NCBI GenBank assembly: GCA_014359885.1
Contig: JACIYN010000018.1
Span: 62,001 to 126,000 of the forward strand
Origin: Desulfacinum sp.
GTDB taxonomy: Bacteria; Desulfobacterota; Syntrophobacteria; Syntrophobacterales; DSM-9756
Direction of reading: 5' to 3'
DNA: 64,000 bases
Positions 8,350-17,315 of the stretch are shown here, one piece after another. The number at the start of each line of letters is the position of its first letter. The stretch's first letter is position 1. A program made the position numbers and the translations under genes. The notes beneath the pieces are model-generated. The model made no database searches. It was given only the letters and a program-made list of their open reading frames with translations, and had not been told where the DNA came from.

Positions 8350-10821
8350 ATGAAAGCAGACCTGCATGTCCATTCCCGATTTTCCACCCGGCCGTCCCAG
8401 TGGATCCTGCAAAAGATCGGCTGTCCGGAAAGCTTCACCGAGCCGGCCGAAGTGTATCGCATCGCAAAGGCACACGGCATGGACCTGGTCACGTTGACGG
8501 ACCACAACACCATCCGGGGCGCCCTGGAGATCGCCCATCTGCCCGATGTGTTCATCAGTGAGGAAATCACCACCTATTTTCCCGAAGACGGGTGCAAGGT
8601 GCATGTGCTGGCCTACGACATTTCGGAAGACCAGCACCGGGACATCCAGAAAGTAAGGGAAAACATCCATGAACTGGTTTCCTTCCTGAATGAGCAAAAT
8701 ATCCTCCACGCCGTGGCCCATCCCCTCTACGGCATCAACGGCAAGCTCACCGTGGAGCACTTCGAAAAGATGCTCCTGCTCTTCCAGGCCTTCGAGCTCA
8801 ACGGCGCCCGAAACGACTTCCAAAACCAGGTCCTGGGCGCGGTCCTCAAACGGCTCGAAAGGGCTCACCTCTTTCGGCTGGCGGAAACGCACAGGATCCT
8901 TCCCATGGGCACCGAGCCCGAGAAAAAGGTGGTGATCGCCGGTTCGGACGACCACAGCTCCCTTAACATCGCCCGTGCCTGGACCCGGGTGTCCCAGGCT
9001 CGGGACGTGCGCTCCTTCCTGGCAGGGGTCGCCGCCGGGCACGCACAGACCGGGGGCACCCCGGCCACGCCCCTCACCATGGCCCACAATCTCTATGCCA
9101 TCGCTTACCAGTATTATCGCGAAAGGTTCCGCCTGGACCGTCACCTGCACAAGGACGTGCTGTTCCGGTTTCTGGAAAAGGTCCTGGACGTGAACCGGGA
9201 AGAAATATCGGCGTCCTGGCCCTCGAAAGTCTACGACCTGGCCCGGGCCGCGCGCCGTCGATGGGGGAGCTCCACCCCGGAAGAAGAGCTTCCCCCCGTA
9301 AAGGCCTTCTGGAAAACCTCTCAGTGCCTGGTGTCCAAAGACGCGCGATTCACGGCCGTGGTCCATGCCCCCCGGAGCCCTTCCGCTTCCAAGGCGGAGA
9401 AGATCTGGCACCAATTCGTGGGCCAAGTGGCCGACTCCCTTCTGGTTCACCTGGTGGATCGAGCCGGCCGGCACCTGCGGGGCGCCAATCTGTTCGACAC
9501 CTTCGGCAGCCTGGGTTCCGCCGGGGCTCTCTACAGCTTGCTGGCCCCTTACTTCGTGGCCTATTCGCACTTCACCAAGGACAAGGTCCTGGCATTGGAG
9601 ATCTCCCGACGTCACCATCTTCCCATGGGTGTCGAACCGTCCGCGGGGAGCTTCTCCGTGGTCCACTTTACGGACACGGTGCGGGACGTGAACGGGGTGG
9701 CCAAAACGCTCCTCCAGCAGCTCCACACAGCCCGGAACTTGGGGCATCGTCTGACACTCTTCACGGCGGAGGAGACGGACCTGGAGCTGCCCGAAGGAGT
9801 GGTGAACTTCCGGCCCGTGGGCAGGTATCAACTGCCCGAATATCCGGAATTGTCCCTCAACATCCCGCCTTTCCTTCCAATTCTGGCCGCCTGCTACGAA
9901 AGGGGCTTCACGCAGATCCATTCCGCCACCCCGGGGCCCATGGGCCTGGCCGCCCTGGCCGCGGCCCGCATTCTTTCCCTTCCCATCGCGGCCACCTACC
10001 ACACGGCGTTTCCCCAGTACGTGAAGCGCCTGACCGGCGATGAAGGCCTGGAGGCGGCCACCTGGCGCTACATGATCTGGTACTATAATCAAATGGATCA
10101 CATCTATGTGCCCTCCGTCGCCACCGGCCGCGAGCTCATGCGCCACGGCCTTCCCCGGGAAAAGATCCGGACCTATCCCCGCGGAGTGGACACGGAACAA
10201 TTCCATCCTCACAATGCCTCGGAGCGTTTCCGCCTGGAGCACGGATTGGACGGGAAGACGGCGGCCCTCTACGTGGGGCGCGTGTCCAAGGAAAAGGACC
10301 TGGATATCTTGTGCCGTGCCTACAGGCGGCTTCTCGCCATGCACCCGGAAACGGCCCTGGTGGTGGTGGGCGACGGCCCCTACCGTGAGCAAATGGAACG
10401 GGCCCTTCGGGGAACCCCCGCCGTCTTCACCGGTTATCTCTCCGGCAAGGACCTCTCCGGGGCCTACGCATCCTGCGACTTTTTCGTTTTTCCCAGCACC
10501 ACGGACACCTTCGGCAACGCGGTTCTGGAAGCCCAGGCCTCGGCCCTTCCCGCGGTGGTGAGCGACCAGGGCGGTCCCCGGGAAAACGTGATCGATGGGA
10601 CAACCGGCCTCATCTTCCGGGCCGGGGACGAAGACAGTCTGCTGCAGGCCTTGGCATGGATGTGCAGCCATCCCGAAACGCGCCGTGAAATGGGGAGGAA
10701 AGCCCGTACCTTCATGGAAAAACGGTCCTTCAAGGAGGCCTTCCTGGCCACGTGGCGGCTTTACGAGGGAGCCTTTCGCCAAGACGGAGACGACGAGACC
10801 TCTCTGCGCGAAGCCGTGTGA
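8350..10821 (+). CDS. PHP-domain / GT4 glycosyltransferase fusion protein
   Basis: The 823-residue protein fuses two enzymes. Residues 1 to about 230 are a PHP metallohydrolase domain (DLHVHSRFS, TLTDHNTI, AHPLYG, AGSDDHS). After a linker, the last 400 residues or so are a GT-B glycosyltransferase of family 4 (VVHFTDTVRDVNGVAKTL, YVGRVSKEKDL, FPSTTDTFGNAVLEAQA, which holds the nucleotide-sugar site). The start at 8350 has GGGAG 4 bp upstream. The PHP half could act as a phosphoesterase or deacetylase on the same glycan or glycolipid, but that is inference. It is followed 25 bp later by the acyltransferase gene, so both may modify envelope lipids. Confidence 0.85.
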   Translation: MKADLHVHSRFSTRPSQWILQKIGCPESFTEPAEVYRIAKAHGMDLVTLTDHNTIRGALEIAHLPDVFISEEITTYFPEDGCKVHVLAYDISEDQHRDIQKVRENIHELVSFLNEQNILHAVAHPLYGINGKLTVEHFEKMLLLFQAFELNGARNDFQNQVLGAVLKRLERAHLFRLAETHRILPMGTEPEKKVVIAGSDDHSSLNIARAWTRVSQARDVRSFLAGVAAGHAQTGGTPATPLTMAHNLYAIAYQYYRERFRLDRHLHKDVLFRFLEKVLDVNREEISASWPSKVYDLARAARRRWGSSTPEEELPPVKAFWKTSQCLVSKDARFTAVVHAPRSPSASKAEKIWHQFVGQVADSLLVHLVDRAGRHLRGANLFDTFGSLGSAGALYSLLAPYFVAYSHFTKDKVLALEISRRHHLPMGVEPSAGSFSVVHFTDTVRDVNGVAKTLLQQLHTARNLGHRLTLFTAEETDLELPEGVVNFRPVGRYQLPEYPELSLNIPPFLPILAACYERGFTQIHSATPGPMGLAALAAARILSLPIAATYHTAFPQYVKRLTGDEGLEAATWRYMIWYYNQMDHIYVPSVATGRELMRHGLPREKIRTYPRGVDTEQFHPHNASERFRLEHGLDGKTAALYVGRVSKEKDLDILCRAYRRLLAMHPETALVVVGDGPYREQMERALRGTPAVFTGYLSGKDLSGAYASCDFFVFPSTTDTFGNAVLEAQASALPAVVSDQGGPRENVIDGTTGLIFRAGDEDSLLQALAWMCSHPETRREMGRKARTFMEKRSFKEAFLATWRLYEGAFRQDGDDETSLREAV

Positions 10822-10846
10822 GAAGAGAACGGGAAGGAGCCTGGCC

Positions 10847-12682
10847 ATGAAGGAGAAAGGGCCATCGCTTTTTGTGCAAGGCGGCGGCACCGGCCCTGTG
10901 CGCCGCCTCCGGCTGTTCAAGCCGCTTGGGAAAATCGCCGCTTTGGATCAACTGCAAGAAGTTTATCGGTCCGTGGCGAACACCGCAGATCTGGAAAGAT
11001 TCCTGGACGGTTCCCTCCGGGCCCTCCAGGTTCGGGTCCGCATGCGCGGAACGATGGACGCCGTTCCCCGTGAGGGGGCGGTGATCGTGGCGGCCAACCA
11101 TCCTTTCGGGGGCCTGGAAGGGCTCATCCTGGCCCGCCTCCTGCTCGGCATCCGCCCCGACGTGAAAATCTTGGCCAATTGGCTTTTGGAAGAAATCCCG
11201 GAAGTGCGGCAGCTGGTGATCGGGGTGGATCCTTTCGGACGGAAGGGATCCGCCGAAAGAAACGTCCGGCCGCTTCGTCGATGCCTGAAATGGCTGGAAT
11301 CCGGAGGCGCCCTGGTGGTTTTTCCCGCAGGCACCGTTTCCCACATGCATGTGCGGCGAAGGCGCATCATGGACCCCCCGTGGAAGCCAGCCGTGGCCCG
11401 CCTGGCCCTCCGGAGCCGATGCCCCGTGGTGCCGGTCCACTTCGAAGGGCGAAACAGTCTGCTGTTTCAGCTTCTGGGGCTTGTCCACCCGGGCCTCCGC
11501 ACCCTCTTGTTGCCCCGGGAGTTGCTGAACAAGAACGGGACGACGGTGTGCGTGACCGTGGGAAAACCCGTGGCGTTTCGGGATCCTCCTCCACTGGCAG
11601 AGGCGCGCCATGCGGCGGAGTACCTCCGAGCCCGAACCTATGCACTGGGCCTGGGCGGACAACCCGGCGGGCCCCCGCGCACCCGAAAATCTTTCGGCAC
11701 CCATGGCGCTTTTTCGCCGCCTCGCCCCCCGGGATCTCCCGTGGCTCCCGCCCCGCCGGTGGAGCTCCTGGAGCGGGACGTGCGGCGCTTGCCCGATGCA
11801 GATTGCCTTCTCCAGTCCGGCCCCTACCGGGTCTACTGCACCCCCGCCGAGCGGATCCCCCACGTGTTGAGGGAAATCGGGCGCTTGCGGGAAATCGCCT
11901 TCCGGAATGAGGGGGAGGGGACCGGCAGATCCATGGATCTGGACCGCTTCGATCTCTATTATCTACACCTTTTCGTCTGGCACCAGGTCAACCGGGAAGT
12001 GGTGGGGGCGTACCGGATCGGAAGGGCCGATCAGATCCTGAAGCGGATCGGGCTTTCGGGCCTCTACACCCATAGCCTTTTCAAGTATGGGCGGGGCATT
12101 CGCCGCCTTTTGCCGGCAAGTCTCGAGCTGGGCCGATCCTTCGTGCGCCCGGAATACCAAAAGGCCTACGCTCCCTTGTGGCTCTTGTGGAAAGGGATCG
12201 GCCGGTATGTGGCCCGACGGCGCATCTACACGAACCTCATCGGCCCGGTGAGCATCAGCGACGACTACCACGTCCTCTCCCGCCACCTGATCCGTTCGGT
12301 GCTCCAGGCCCACTATTTCTCCTGGGAACTGGGGCGCTGGGTTCGGCCCCGGAGGCCGCCGCGTCTCAACCCTTCGCCGCCCTGGGACACCGGCCTCCTG
12401 TGCCGCGGACTGAGGAACGTCGAGCTTTTCTCGGAACTGGTGGCCGACCTGGAAAACCGGAAGCGATCCCTGCCGGTCCTGCTGAGACACTACCTGAAGG
12501 TTGGCGCAACGGTGCTGGGTTTCAACGTGGACCCGCGCTTTTCCAACGCGCTGGACGCCCTGGTCTTGGTGGATCTCACCCGGATGGATCCCAAACTTCT
12601 GGAGAAAACCATGGGAAGAGAAGCGGCGCAGTCCTACCTGGCCTTCCACTCAGGAAACGGCCGAACCCTTGAAGCCGCTTGA
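10847..12682 (+). CDS. Two-domain acyltransferase (PlsC-like plus GNAT-like), OlsF-type ornithine lipid synthase candidate
   Basis: The 611-residue protein has an N-terminal glycerolipid acyltransferase-like domain (AANHPFGGLEG at about 82-92, VVFPAGTVS) and a C-terminal GNAT-like domain resembling OlsB/autoinducer-synthase N-acyltransferases (YRIGRADQIL, LELGRSFVRPEYQ, NLIGPVSISDDY). Established knowledge: OlsF of Serratia has this architecture and makes ornithine lipids, with the C-terminal half doing N-acylation and the N-terminal half O-acylation. The start at 10847 has GGAGC upstream. The gene follows the PHP-glycosyltransferase fusion. Its last 33 bp overlap the convergent YibE/F gene. 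The acceptor amino acid cannot be read from sequence. Confidence 0.75.
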   Translation: MKEKGPSLFVQGGGTGPVRRLRLFKPLGKIAALDQLQEVYRSVANTADLERFLDGSLRALQVRVRMRGTMDAVPREGAVIVAANHPFGGLEGLILARLLLGIRPDVKILANWLLEEIPEVRQLVIGVDPFGRKGSAERNVRPLRRCLKWLESGGALVVFPAGTVSHMHVRRRRIMDPPWKPAVARLALRSRCPVVPVHFEGRNSLLFQLLGLVHPGLRTLLLPRELLNKNGTTVCVTVGKPVAFRDPPPLAEARHAAEYLRARTYALGLGGQPGGPPRTRKSFGTHGAFSPPRPPGSPVAPAPPVELLERDVRRLPDADCLLQSGPYRVYCTPAERIPHVLREIGRLREIAFRNEGEGTGRSMDLDRFDLYYLHLFVWHQVNREVVGAYRIGRADQILKRIGLSGLYTHSLFKYGRGIRRLLPASLELGRSFVRPEYQKAYAPLWLLWKGIGRYVARRRIYTNLIGPVSISDDYHVLSRHLIRSVLQAHYFSWELGRWVRPRRPPRLNPSPPWDTGLLCRGLRNVELFSELVADLENRKRSLPVLLRHYLKVGATVLGFNVDPRFSNALDALVLVDLTRMDPKLLEKTMGREAAQSYLAFHSGNGRTLEAA

Positions 12683-13876
12683 TGAGACCGTCGAGGCACG
12701 GCTCCCGATCACGGCATTTCCAACCCCCGAGCGCCGCGGAGCCGGAGCTCTGGAAAACCTTACCCGCCCGAAGATGAACGCGCCCACAACGGCCGTGAAC
12801 GGCGCCACGGTCACCAGACCGAAGCTTCCCACCAGGGTCTTCAGGATTTCCGAAGCCACATACACGTGGTTCATGAGGTTGAGCACCGGCACACCCTGAG
12901 CCATGAAGGCCATCAACAACGTCATGTAGCCGCCGGAGTAGGCCAGCAGCAGCGTGGTGGTCATGGTGCCCACCACGGCCCGGCCCACCTGAAGCCCGCT
13001 GGACAGCAGCCGGGAGAAGGAATAATCCGGCCGGGCACGGGCCACCTCCTCCATGGCCGCGGCCACATCCACGGCCAGGTCCATGAGCGCCCCGGAGGCC
13101 GCCACGAAAATGGCCGCCGTGAAAAGCCGCGGCAGACTCAAATGGGCATATCCCGCGTAGAGCATGGTCTCGGAAAAGGGAAGCACCGCCCCGTTGACGT
13201 GAAAGAGCGGTACGAAGACCATGGCGAGGACGCAGCTGGTGAACACCCCCAGCATGGCCCCCAGAAAGGCCGTCAAACCGCGCCAGCTGAATCCAGCGAC
13301 CATGAAGATGATGACTGCGGTGAGGAGCGACGTACCGGCCAGGGCCACGGGGACGGGGTCCCAACCTTCCAGGAAGGCGGGGATCAGGACCCTCCAGATG
13401 AAGACGACGGAAAAGAGAAAGGATCCCAAGGCCTTGGCCCCCGTCCAGCCGGCGAAGGCCAAGAGCAGCAGGCAAAAGAGCCCCAGCAGGCCGACTTCCC
13501 GCCCGATGCGCCAATGGTCCTGGGCGGCCACAAAGACGATCTCCCCCTCGGGGTTCAGAGACAAGACCACAAGGGCTCGGTCTCCGGGCCGAAAGACCTT
13601 GTCGATGTCCATGCGCCCCAGCAACTGGTTCACGGCCTGGACCCGCCTGCCTTCGAAGGGGCCGTTTTCGATCCGGAGCGAAACACGTTGGGCACCCTTG
13701 CGGATCAGCCCGAACTGATGAATCTGAGAATCATCCACGGCAACGACCCGGCCGGTGCAGCGAACGGCCCGGTCGTCCACGCGATGTCCGTAGGACGACG
13801 GAAAGAAGAAACAGGCCGCCGTGAGGCAGACGATGGCGCAAAAGCCCGCCAGCCGACGTCTCCAAGGGCCGCCCAT
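12650..13876 (-). CDS. YibE/F-family integral membrane protein
   Basis: The 408-residue protein starts with a signal-like membrane segment, has an extracytoplasmic beta-rich region (about 30-130), then a series of hydrophobic segments typical of YibE/F (LLGLFCLLLLAFAGW, ASGALMDLAVDVAAAM, GTMTTTLLLAYSGGY). The family's role is unknown, and transport has been suggested. The start at 13876 is preceded by AGGAG at good spacing. The frame is open 23 codons further upstream, but that part lies in the alkaline phosphatase terminator. The 3' end overlaps the convergent acyltransferase gene by 33 bp. Confidence 0.85.
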   Translation of the reverse strand: MGGPWRRRLAGFCAIVCLTAACFFFPSSYGHRVDDRAVRCTGRVVAVDDSQIHQFGLIRKGAQRVSLRIENGPFEGRRVQAVNQLLGRMDIDKVFRPGDRALVVLSLNPEGEIVFVAAQDHWRIGREVGLLGLFCLLLLAFAGWTGAKALGSFLFSVVFIWRVLIPAFLEGWDPVPVALAGTSLLTAVIIFMVAGFSWRGLTAFLGAMLGVFTSCVLAMVFVPLFHVNGAVLPFSETMLYAGYAHLSLPRLFTAAIFVAASGALMDLAVDVAAAMEEVARARPDYSFSRLLSSGLQVGRAVVGTMTTTLLLAYSGGYMTLLMAFMAQGVPVLNLMNHVYVASEILKTLVGSFGLVTVAPFTAVVGAFIFGRVRFSRAPAPRRSGVGNAVIGSRASTVSSSGFKGSAVS

Positions 13877-13896
13877 AGAAGCTCCTTTCTCCGAAC

Positions 13897-13930
13897 AAAA
13901 ACGCGCGGAGACGGCTGTGGCCGTCTCCGC
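13897..13930 (-). terminator. Intrinsic terminator after alkaline phosphatase gene
   Basis: A perfect 10-bp stem (GCGGAGACGG at 13905-13914 pairing with CCGTCTCCGC at 13921-13930, 6-base loop) is followed on the minus strand by GCG and five T residues. It lies 33 bp after the phoA stop and just before the YibE/F start, so it should separate the two transcripts. Confidence 0.8.
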
Positions 13931-13962
13931 TGCCTTGCGGTGCACATGGCGCGAGGAAAAGA

Positions 13963-15468
13963 TCAGGCCGCGTCGGCCATGTGGACCACCTTGGGCGCCA
14001 GGCCCATGACGGACATGATCTTTTTGGCCAAATCCGTGTTGTCATAATAGCCGTTGAAGAGCTCCGCCCCCACCCCGAGGGCCGACGTGGTGACGGGCGC
14101 CCCCGTGTGCTTGAACGATGTCCAGGCCAGTCCTGCGTTGTTGTCGAGCACGTGGGTGATGGTCACGGTGAGCGGGTCGTAATCCCCGTAGAGAAGGTAG
14201 GTTTGGGGATCGTCCGAGCGGACCCGCTCGGACGCCATGGACCGTTCAAAGGCCTCCCGAAGCATGGCTTCCTGGTAGGCTTTGACCACCAGCGGATCCG
14301 ATTGGGGATCCCCGGTGAACTTCAATCCGAAATGGGCGGTGATAACGGGCTTGATCTTTTCAAAATCGCAGCGGTCGCCGCATTGCTTCCGGAACTCCTT
14401 CAACACCTCGTCGGTGAATTTCTGGAAGGACGCCTTCTGGTGCTTCAGCATGTTGAATTCCGTCTCGTACTTGGTTCCGGCAAAGCCCAGGGTGAGTCCC
14501 CCGCATTCATGATCCCCCGTCACCACGATGAGTGTTTCCTGGGGGTGTTTTTCGTAGAAGCGCAAAGCCACCCGTACGGCCTCGTCGAACGCCAGTGTGT
14601 CCCGAATGGCGGCCACGGCATCGTTGGCATGGCAGGCCCAGTCGATCTTGCCGCCTTCCACCATGAGGAAAAACCCCTTCGGGTTATCGAGAAGCTCCAC
14701 GGCCTTTTCAGTGAATTCCGCGAGCGAGATGTCCTGGGACCTTCGGTCGATTTCGTAGGGCAGGGCGGCACTGTCCTGGAGCCAGGGGTTGACGGCGATC
14801 ACCTTGAGCCCGGGGGAGCTCTTCAAGGCCATGAGCTCCCTCCTGTCGTCCACCAGGGTGTAGCCGGCCGCGCGAGCCGCCTCCAGCACATGGCCCTGCG
14901 GCGCCTTGGACCTTTTGCCCTCGGGATCCTTGAAACCGCCGCCGCCGAAGAAATCGAAACCGCTTTTCACCAAGGCCATGCCGATTTCATGGTACATGCT
15001 CCGGGACGGAACGTGGGCGTAGAAAGCCGCCGGCGTGGCGTGGTCGATACTCACGCTGGAAACGATGCCCACCTTCTTTCCCCGCTCTTTGGCCATCTCG
15101 GCCAAGGTCTTGACCGGCCTCAGGTCGGGGTCCAGTCCCACGATGCCGACTTTGGTCTTGATTCCCGACGCCATGGCGGTGCCCGCCGCCGCCGAATCTG
15201 TGATGAAGCGATCCGCCGCGGAGGTGGTGGTGACCCCTTGGGCCGGGAAGGTGTCCACGGTGAGGGGCTTTCCGGCATAAGCCGATGCGGCGGCACGCTG
15301 CGGAATGCCCATGCCGTCTCCGATGAAGTAGAAAATGTACTTGGCCGTTTGGGAGTAGCCGTCCGCCGCCCACAGCCCGCCATGGGGCAGCAGGGCCGAC
15401 AGGACTACGAGCCCCAACAGGATCAGCGCCCGGGTGACCTTCCTCGTGCGCACCATTGCTGACCACAT
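13963..15468 (-). CDS. phoA: Alkaline phosphatase
   Basis: The 501-residue exported enzyme hydrolyses phosphate monoesters in the periplasm. An N-terminal signal peptide ends near GLWA-ADG (about residue 35). Metal and active-site motifs are IGDGMG (50-54), TDSAAAGTA with nucleophile Ser92, SIDHATPAAFYAHV, EGGKIDWACHANDA, GDHECGGL and HTGAPV, all expected for the two zinc sites and the magnesium site. The start at 15468 has AGGAGG 6 bp upstream. It lies 72 bp after the HD-domain gene on the same strand and may be cotranscribed with it. An intrinsic terminator follows. No convincing Pho box was found upstream. Confidence 0.93.
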   Translation of the reverse strand: MWSAMVRTRKVTRALILLGLVVLSALLPHGGLWAADGYSQTAKYIFYFIGDGMGIPQRAAASAYAGKPLTVDTFPAQGVTTTSAADRFITDSAAAGTAMASGIKTKVGIVGLDPDLRPVKTLAEMAKERGKKVGIVSSVSIDHATPAAFYAHVPSRSMYHEIGMALVKSGFDFFGGGGFKDPEGKRSKAPQGHVLEAARAAGYTLVDDRRELMALKSSPGLKVIAVNPWLQDSAALPYEIDRRSQDISLAEFTEKAVELLDNPKGFFLMVEGGKIDWACHANDAVAAIRDTLAFDEAVRVALRFYEKHPQETLIVVTGDHECGGLTLGFAGTKYETEFNMLKHQKASFQKFTDEVLKEFRKQCGDRCDFEKIKPVITAHFGLKFTGDPQSDPLVVKAYQEAMLREAFERSMASERVRSDDPQTYLLYGDYDPLTVTITHVLDNNAGLAWTSFKHTGAPVTTSALGVGAELFNGYYDNTDLAKKIMSVMGLAPKVVHMADAA

Positions 15469-15540
15469 CGCGCTCCTCCTTTGCCTTTCCTGGATCTATT
15501 CCTGGAAATCCTCCCAAATGCAAACGCCCGATCGCCCGTT

Positions 15541-16679
15541 TCAGGCGGGAACCACGATGGACCGCACCGTGTGGGAAAGCGCGTCGGAACCCCGCGTGCT
15601 CAGCACGTGGTAAAGCGTCATGATGGACGCCTGGGAAAAGACATAGTTTCTCAGCTGATGGAACCGTCGCCCCTCCAGGTCCTTTTCCGACAGGCCGTAG
15701 TCCTTCACGGCGATTCGCTTCATTTCATCCATCACCCACTTGGCGGCCGGTACGGTCAGCACCCAGTCGTGGTCTCCCAGGTGACAGACGAAGTTTTCCA
15801 TCCGCCGCGGTACGGGCAGCGTCTTGCCGTCCGAATCCAGCAGGCCCGCCCTCACGGGATCCTTCCCGGTGAGGGCTGCAGCGGCTTTGAGCCAGCGCAC
15901 CGGCCCTTCTTCATCCTTTGGAAAGCCCGGGTGGTTGTGCGCACAGGCCTGGGCCACACACACCTCGGCAGGAAGGCCGCGATGGAGGCTTTCGGCAACG
16001 CTGTACGGGTGGTGTTCGCCGGTGCCGGCCAGTTTTCGCTCCGTGCGGGATCGGCCGTCTTCCTGCCATTGAAAAACCCATGGTTTGTGCAGATCGTGGA
16101 GCACCTGGGAAGCGATCACCACATCCCGGTCCAGCTGAAAATCGTAGACCGCCTTGTAGTGTTCATAGAGGCTGAGAGACACCATGGTGTTGAGCGCCGT
16201 GTGGGTAACGAGCCCGCCCGGGTAGGCATGATGGCTCTGGTAGCCGCTTCCCGGCGCCGCCAGGAAGGGCCATGGGGATCGACGGGGATCGTCCACGGGA
16301 GGAAGAAACTGGTCGAAGGGGATCTCATCCACCGCCCCTTCCGCCTGCAGCCGCCGGTAGACCTCTTTGCGATCCTTTTCCGAGCTGAGCGGTTCAGTAA
16401 AAGTGGGAGCCGGATTGTCCAGAACCTCGAAAACCGCCTGTCGAAGAGAATCGTTCCGGATGCTTGAAACCGCTTGCCGAAGGGAGTCCCACGATCGCAG
16501 GACGATTTCCGATCGTTGGGCCATGTCCAGAGGGCTGAGGCTCAAACATTCTTCCAAGCTGACCGTCCTGGGTTGCGCCGACGCGACCCTGGGCAGGGCC
16601 GCATGCAGCGCCGCCATCCCCCCGCCATGAGGCTCAGTTGAAGAAATTTCCGCCGTTCCATGAGCACGCCGTCGTTCAT
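15541..16679 (-). pseudogene. HD-domain hydrolase with Tat signal, split by a one-base frameshift at a G6 tract
   Basis: From ATG 16679, which has GGAGGAG upstream, the frame encodes a Tat-type signal start (MERRKFLQLSLMAGG). It then loses phase at six G residues (plus-strand C6, 16618-16623). One base later the other frame continues as MAALHAALPRVASAQ, which is the rest of a signal peptide, and runs 358 residues. The body has HD-superfamily motifs SHHAYPGGLVTHT, VLHDLHKPW, ACAHNHPGF and CHLGDHDW. The intended product would be a periplasmic metal-dependent phosphohydrolase encoded ahead of phoA. It may be a real mutation, phase variation or a miscalled homopolymer. Without the shift, translation could start inside at 16617 and yield a cytoplasmic form. 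Confidence 0.7.
16618..16623. repeat. Six-base C/G homopolymer at the frameshift
   Basis: CCCCCC on the plus strand (G6 in the coding strand) sits exactly between the Tat motif frame and the signal-peptide core frame of the HD-domain gene. Changing it to seven bases would restore one open frame. Confidence 0.7.
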
Positions 16680-16899
16680 TTCATCTCCTCCGCGATAATG
16701 AGAACGTGGATGGTCACGACCTCCGTCCGCCCCTGCCAGTCCTGGAACTCCCACGGGCCGCAAAGACAGAGGCCGACTTCTCTCCGGTGGTTGACTTCCT
16801 GTACCGTGTGCCGTTTACGGAAATGTGTCATGAAGTTTAAAAGAAGGTGACACTGCGGCGCCGTCTACGCACCCCGACCCCTGTGTGGTGCAAGTCCTT
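16680..16899. other. Intergenic region, 220 bp
   Basis: Lies upstream of the HD-domain gene and downstream of the dead ABC ATPase. No convincing gene, promoter pair or hairpin was recognised. Confidence 0.4.
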
Positions 16900-17315
16900 T
16901 CAGACAGCCAAAAGCTCCCGGCCCCGCAAGGTGGGCACCGCGGCCAGGAGCGATCGCGTATAATGCTCCTGCGGCGCGAGAAAGACCCTTTTCACGCTTC
17001 CTTGTTCCACCAGGCGTCCTCGGCGAAGCACCAGAACCTCATCGCACAAGTCCCCTACCACGCTCAAATCATGGGTGATAAAGAGGATGGTCAGACCCAT
17101 TTCCAGGTTCAGTTGCCTCAAAAGCCCCAGGATCTCGCGCTGGATGGATGCATCTTCGTCCATTTCGCTCCTGCTGCAGGCCAGTTTCAGGGCATCCAGA
17201 GGCTCGGCGATGATGTCCTTGACCCGCAGCCGGGGATTCAACGATCCCTAGGGGTCCTGGAAAACCATTTGGGCCAGCCGGGCCAACACCTTCCTAGGCG
17301 AGGGATTCACGTGGC
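16900..17315 (-). pseudogene. Remnant of an oligopeptide/dipeptide ABC transporter ATPase (OppF/DppF type)
   Basis: The minus frame reads LARLAQMVFQDP, an in-frame TAG (17248-17250), then GSLNPRLRVKDIIAEPL, which is the Q-loop region of OppF-type ATPases. It then jumps to SIQREILGLLRQL and GLTILFITHDLSVV, with a normal family ending (LAAVP). Walker A, the signature LSGGQ and Walker B are all missing, so at least an N-terminal and an internal deletion plus a nonsense codon have occurred. The product cannot bind ATP. It directly abuts the glycosyltransferase gene. No permease genes are nearby. Confidence 0.88.

Noticed and set aside
8305-10920. 871-residue minus-strand open frame
   Set aside because: It is antisense to the PHP-glycosyltransferase fusion, whose motifs are clear.
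15469-15540. Terminator between the HD-domain gene and phoA
   Set aside because: GC-rich sequence near 15525 suggests a stem, but the arms do not pair well, so readthrough into phoA remains likely.
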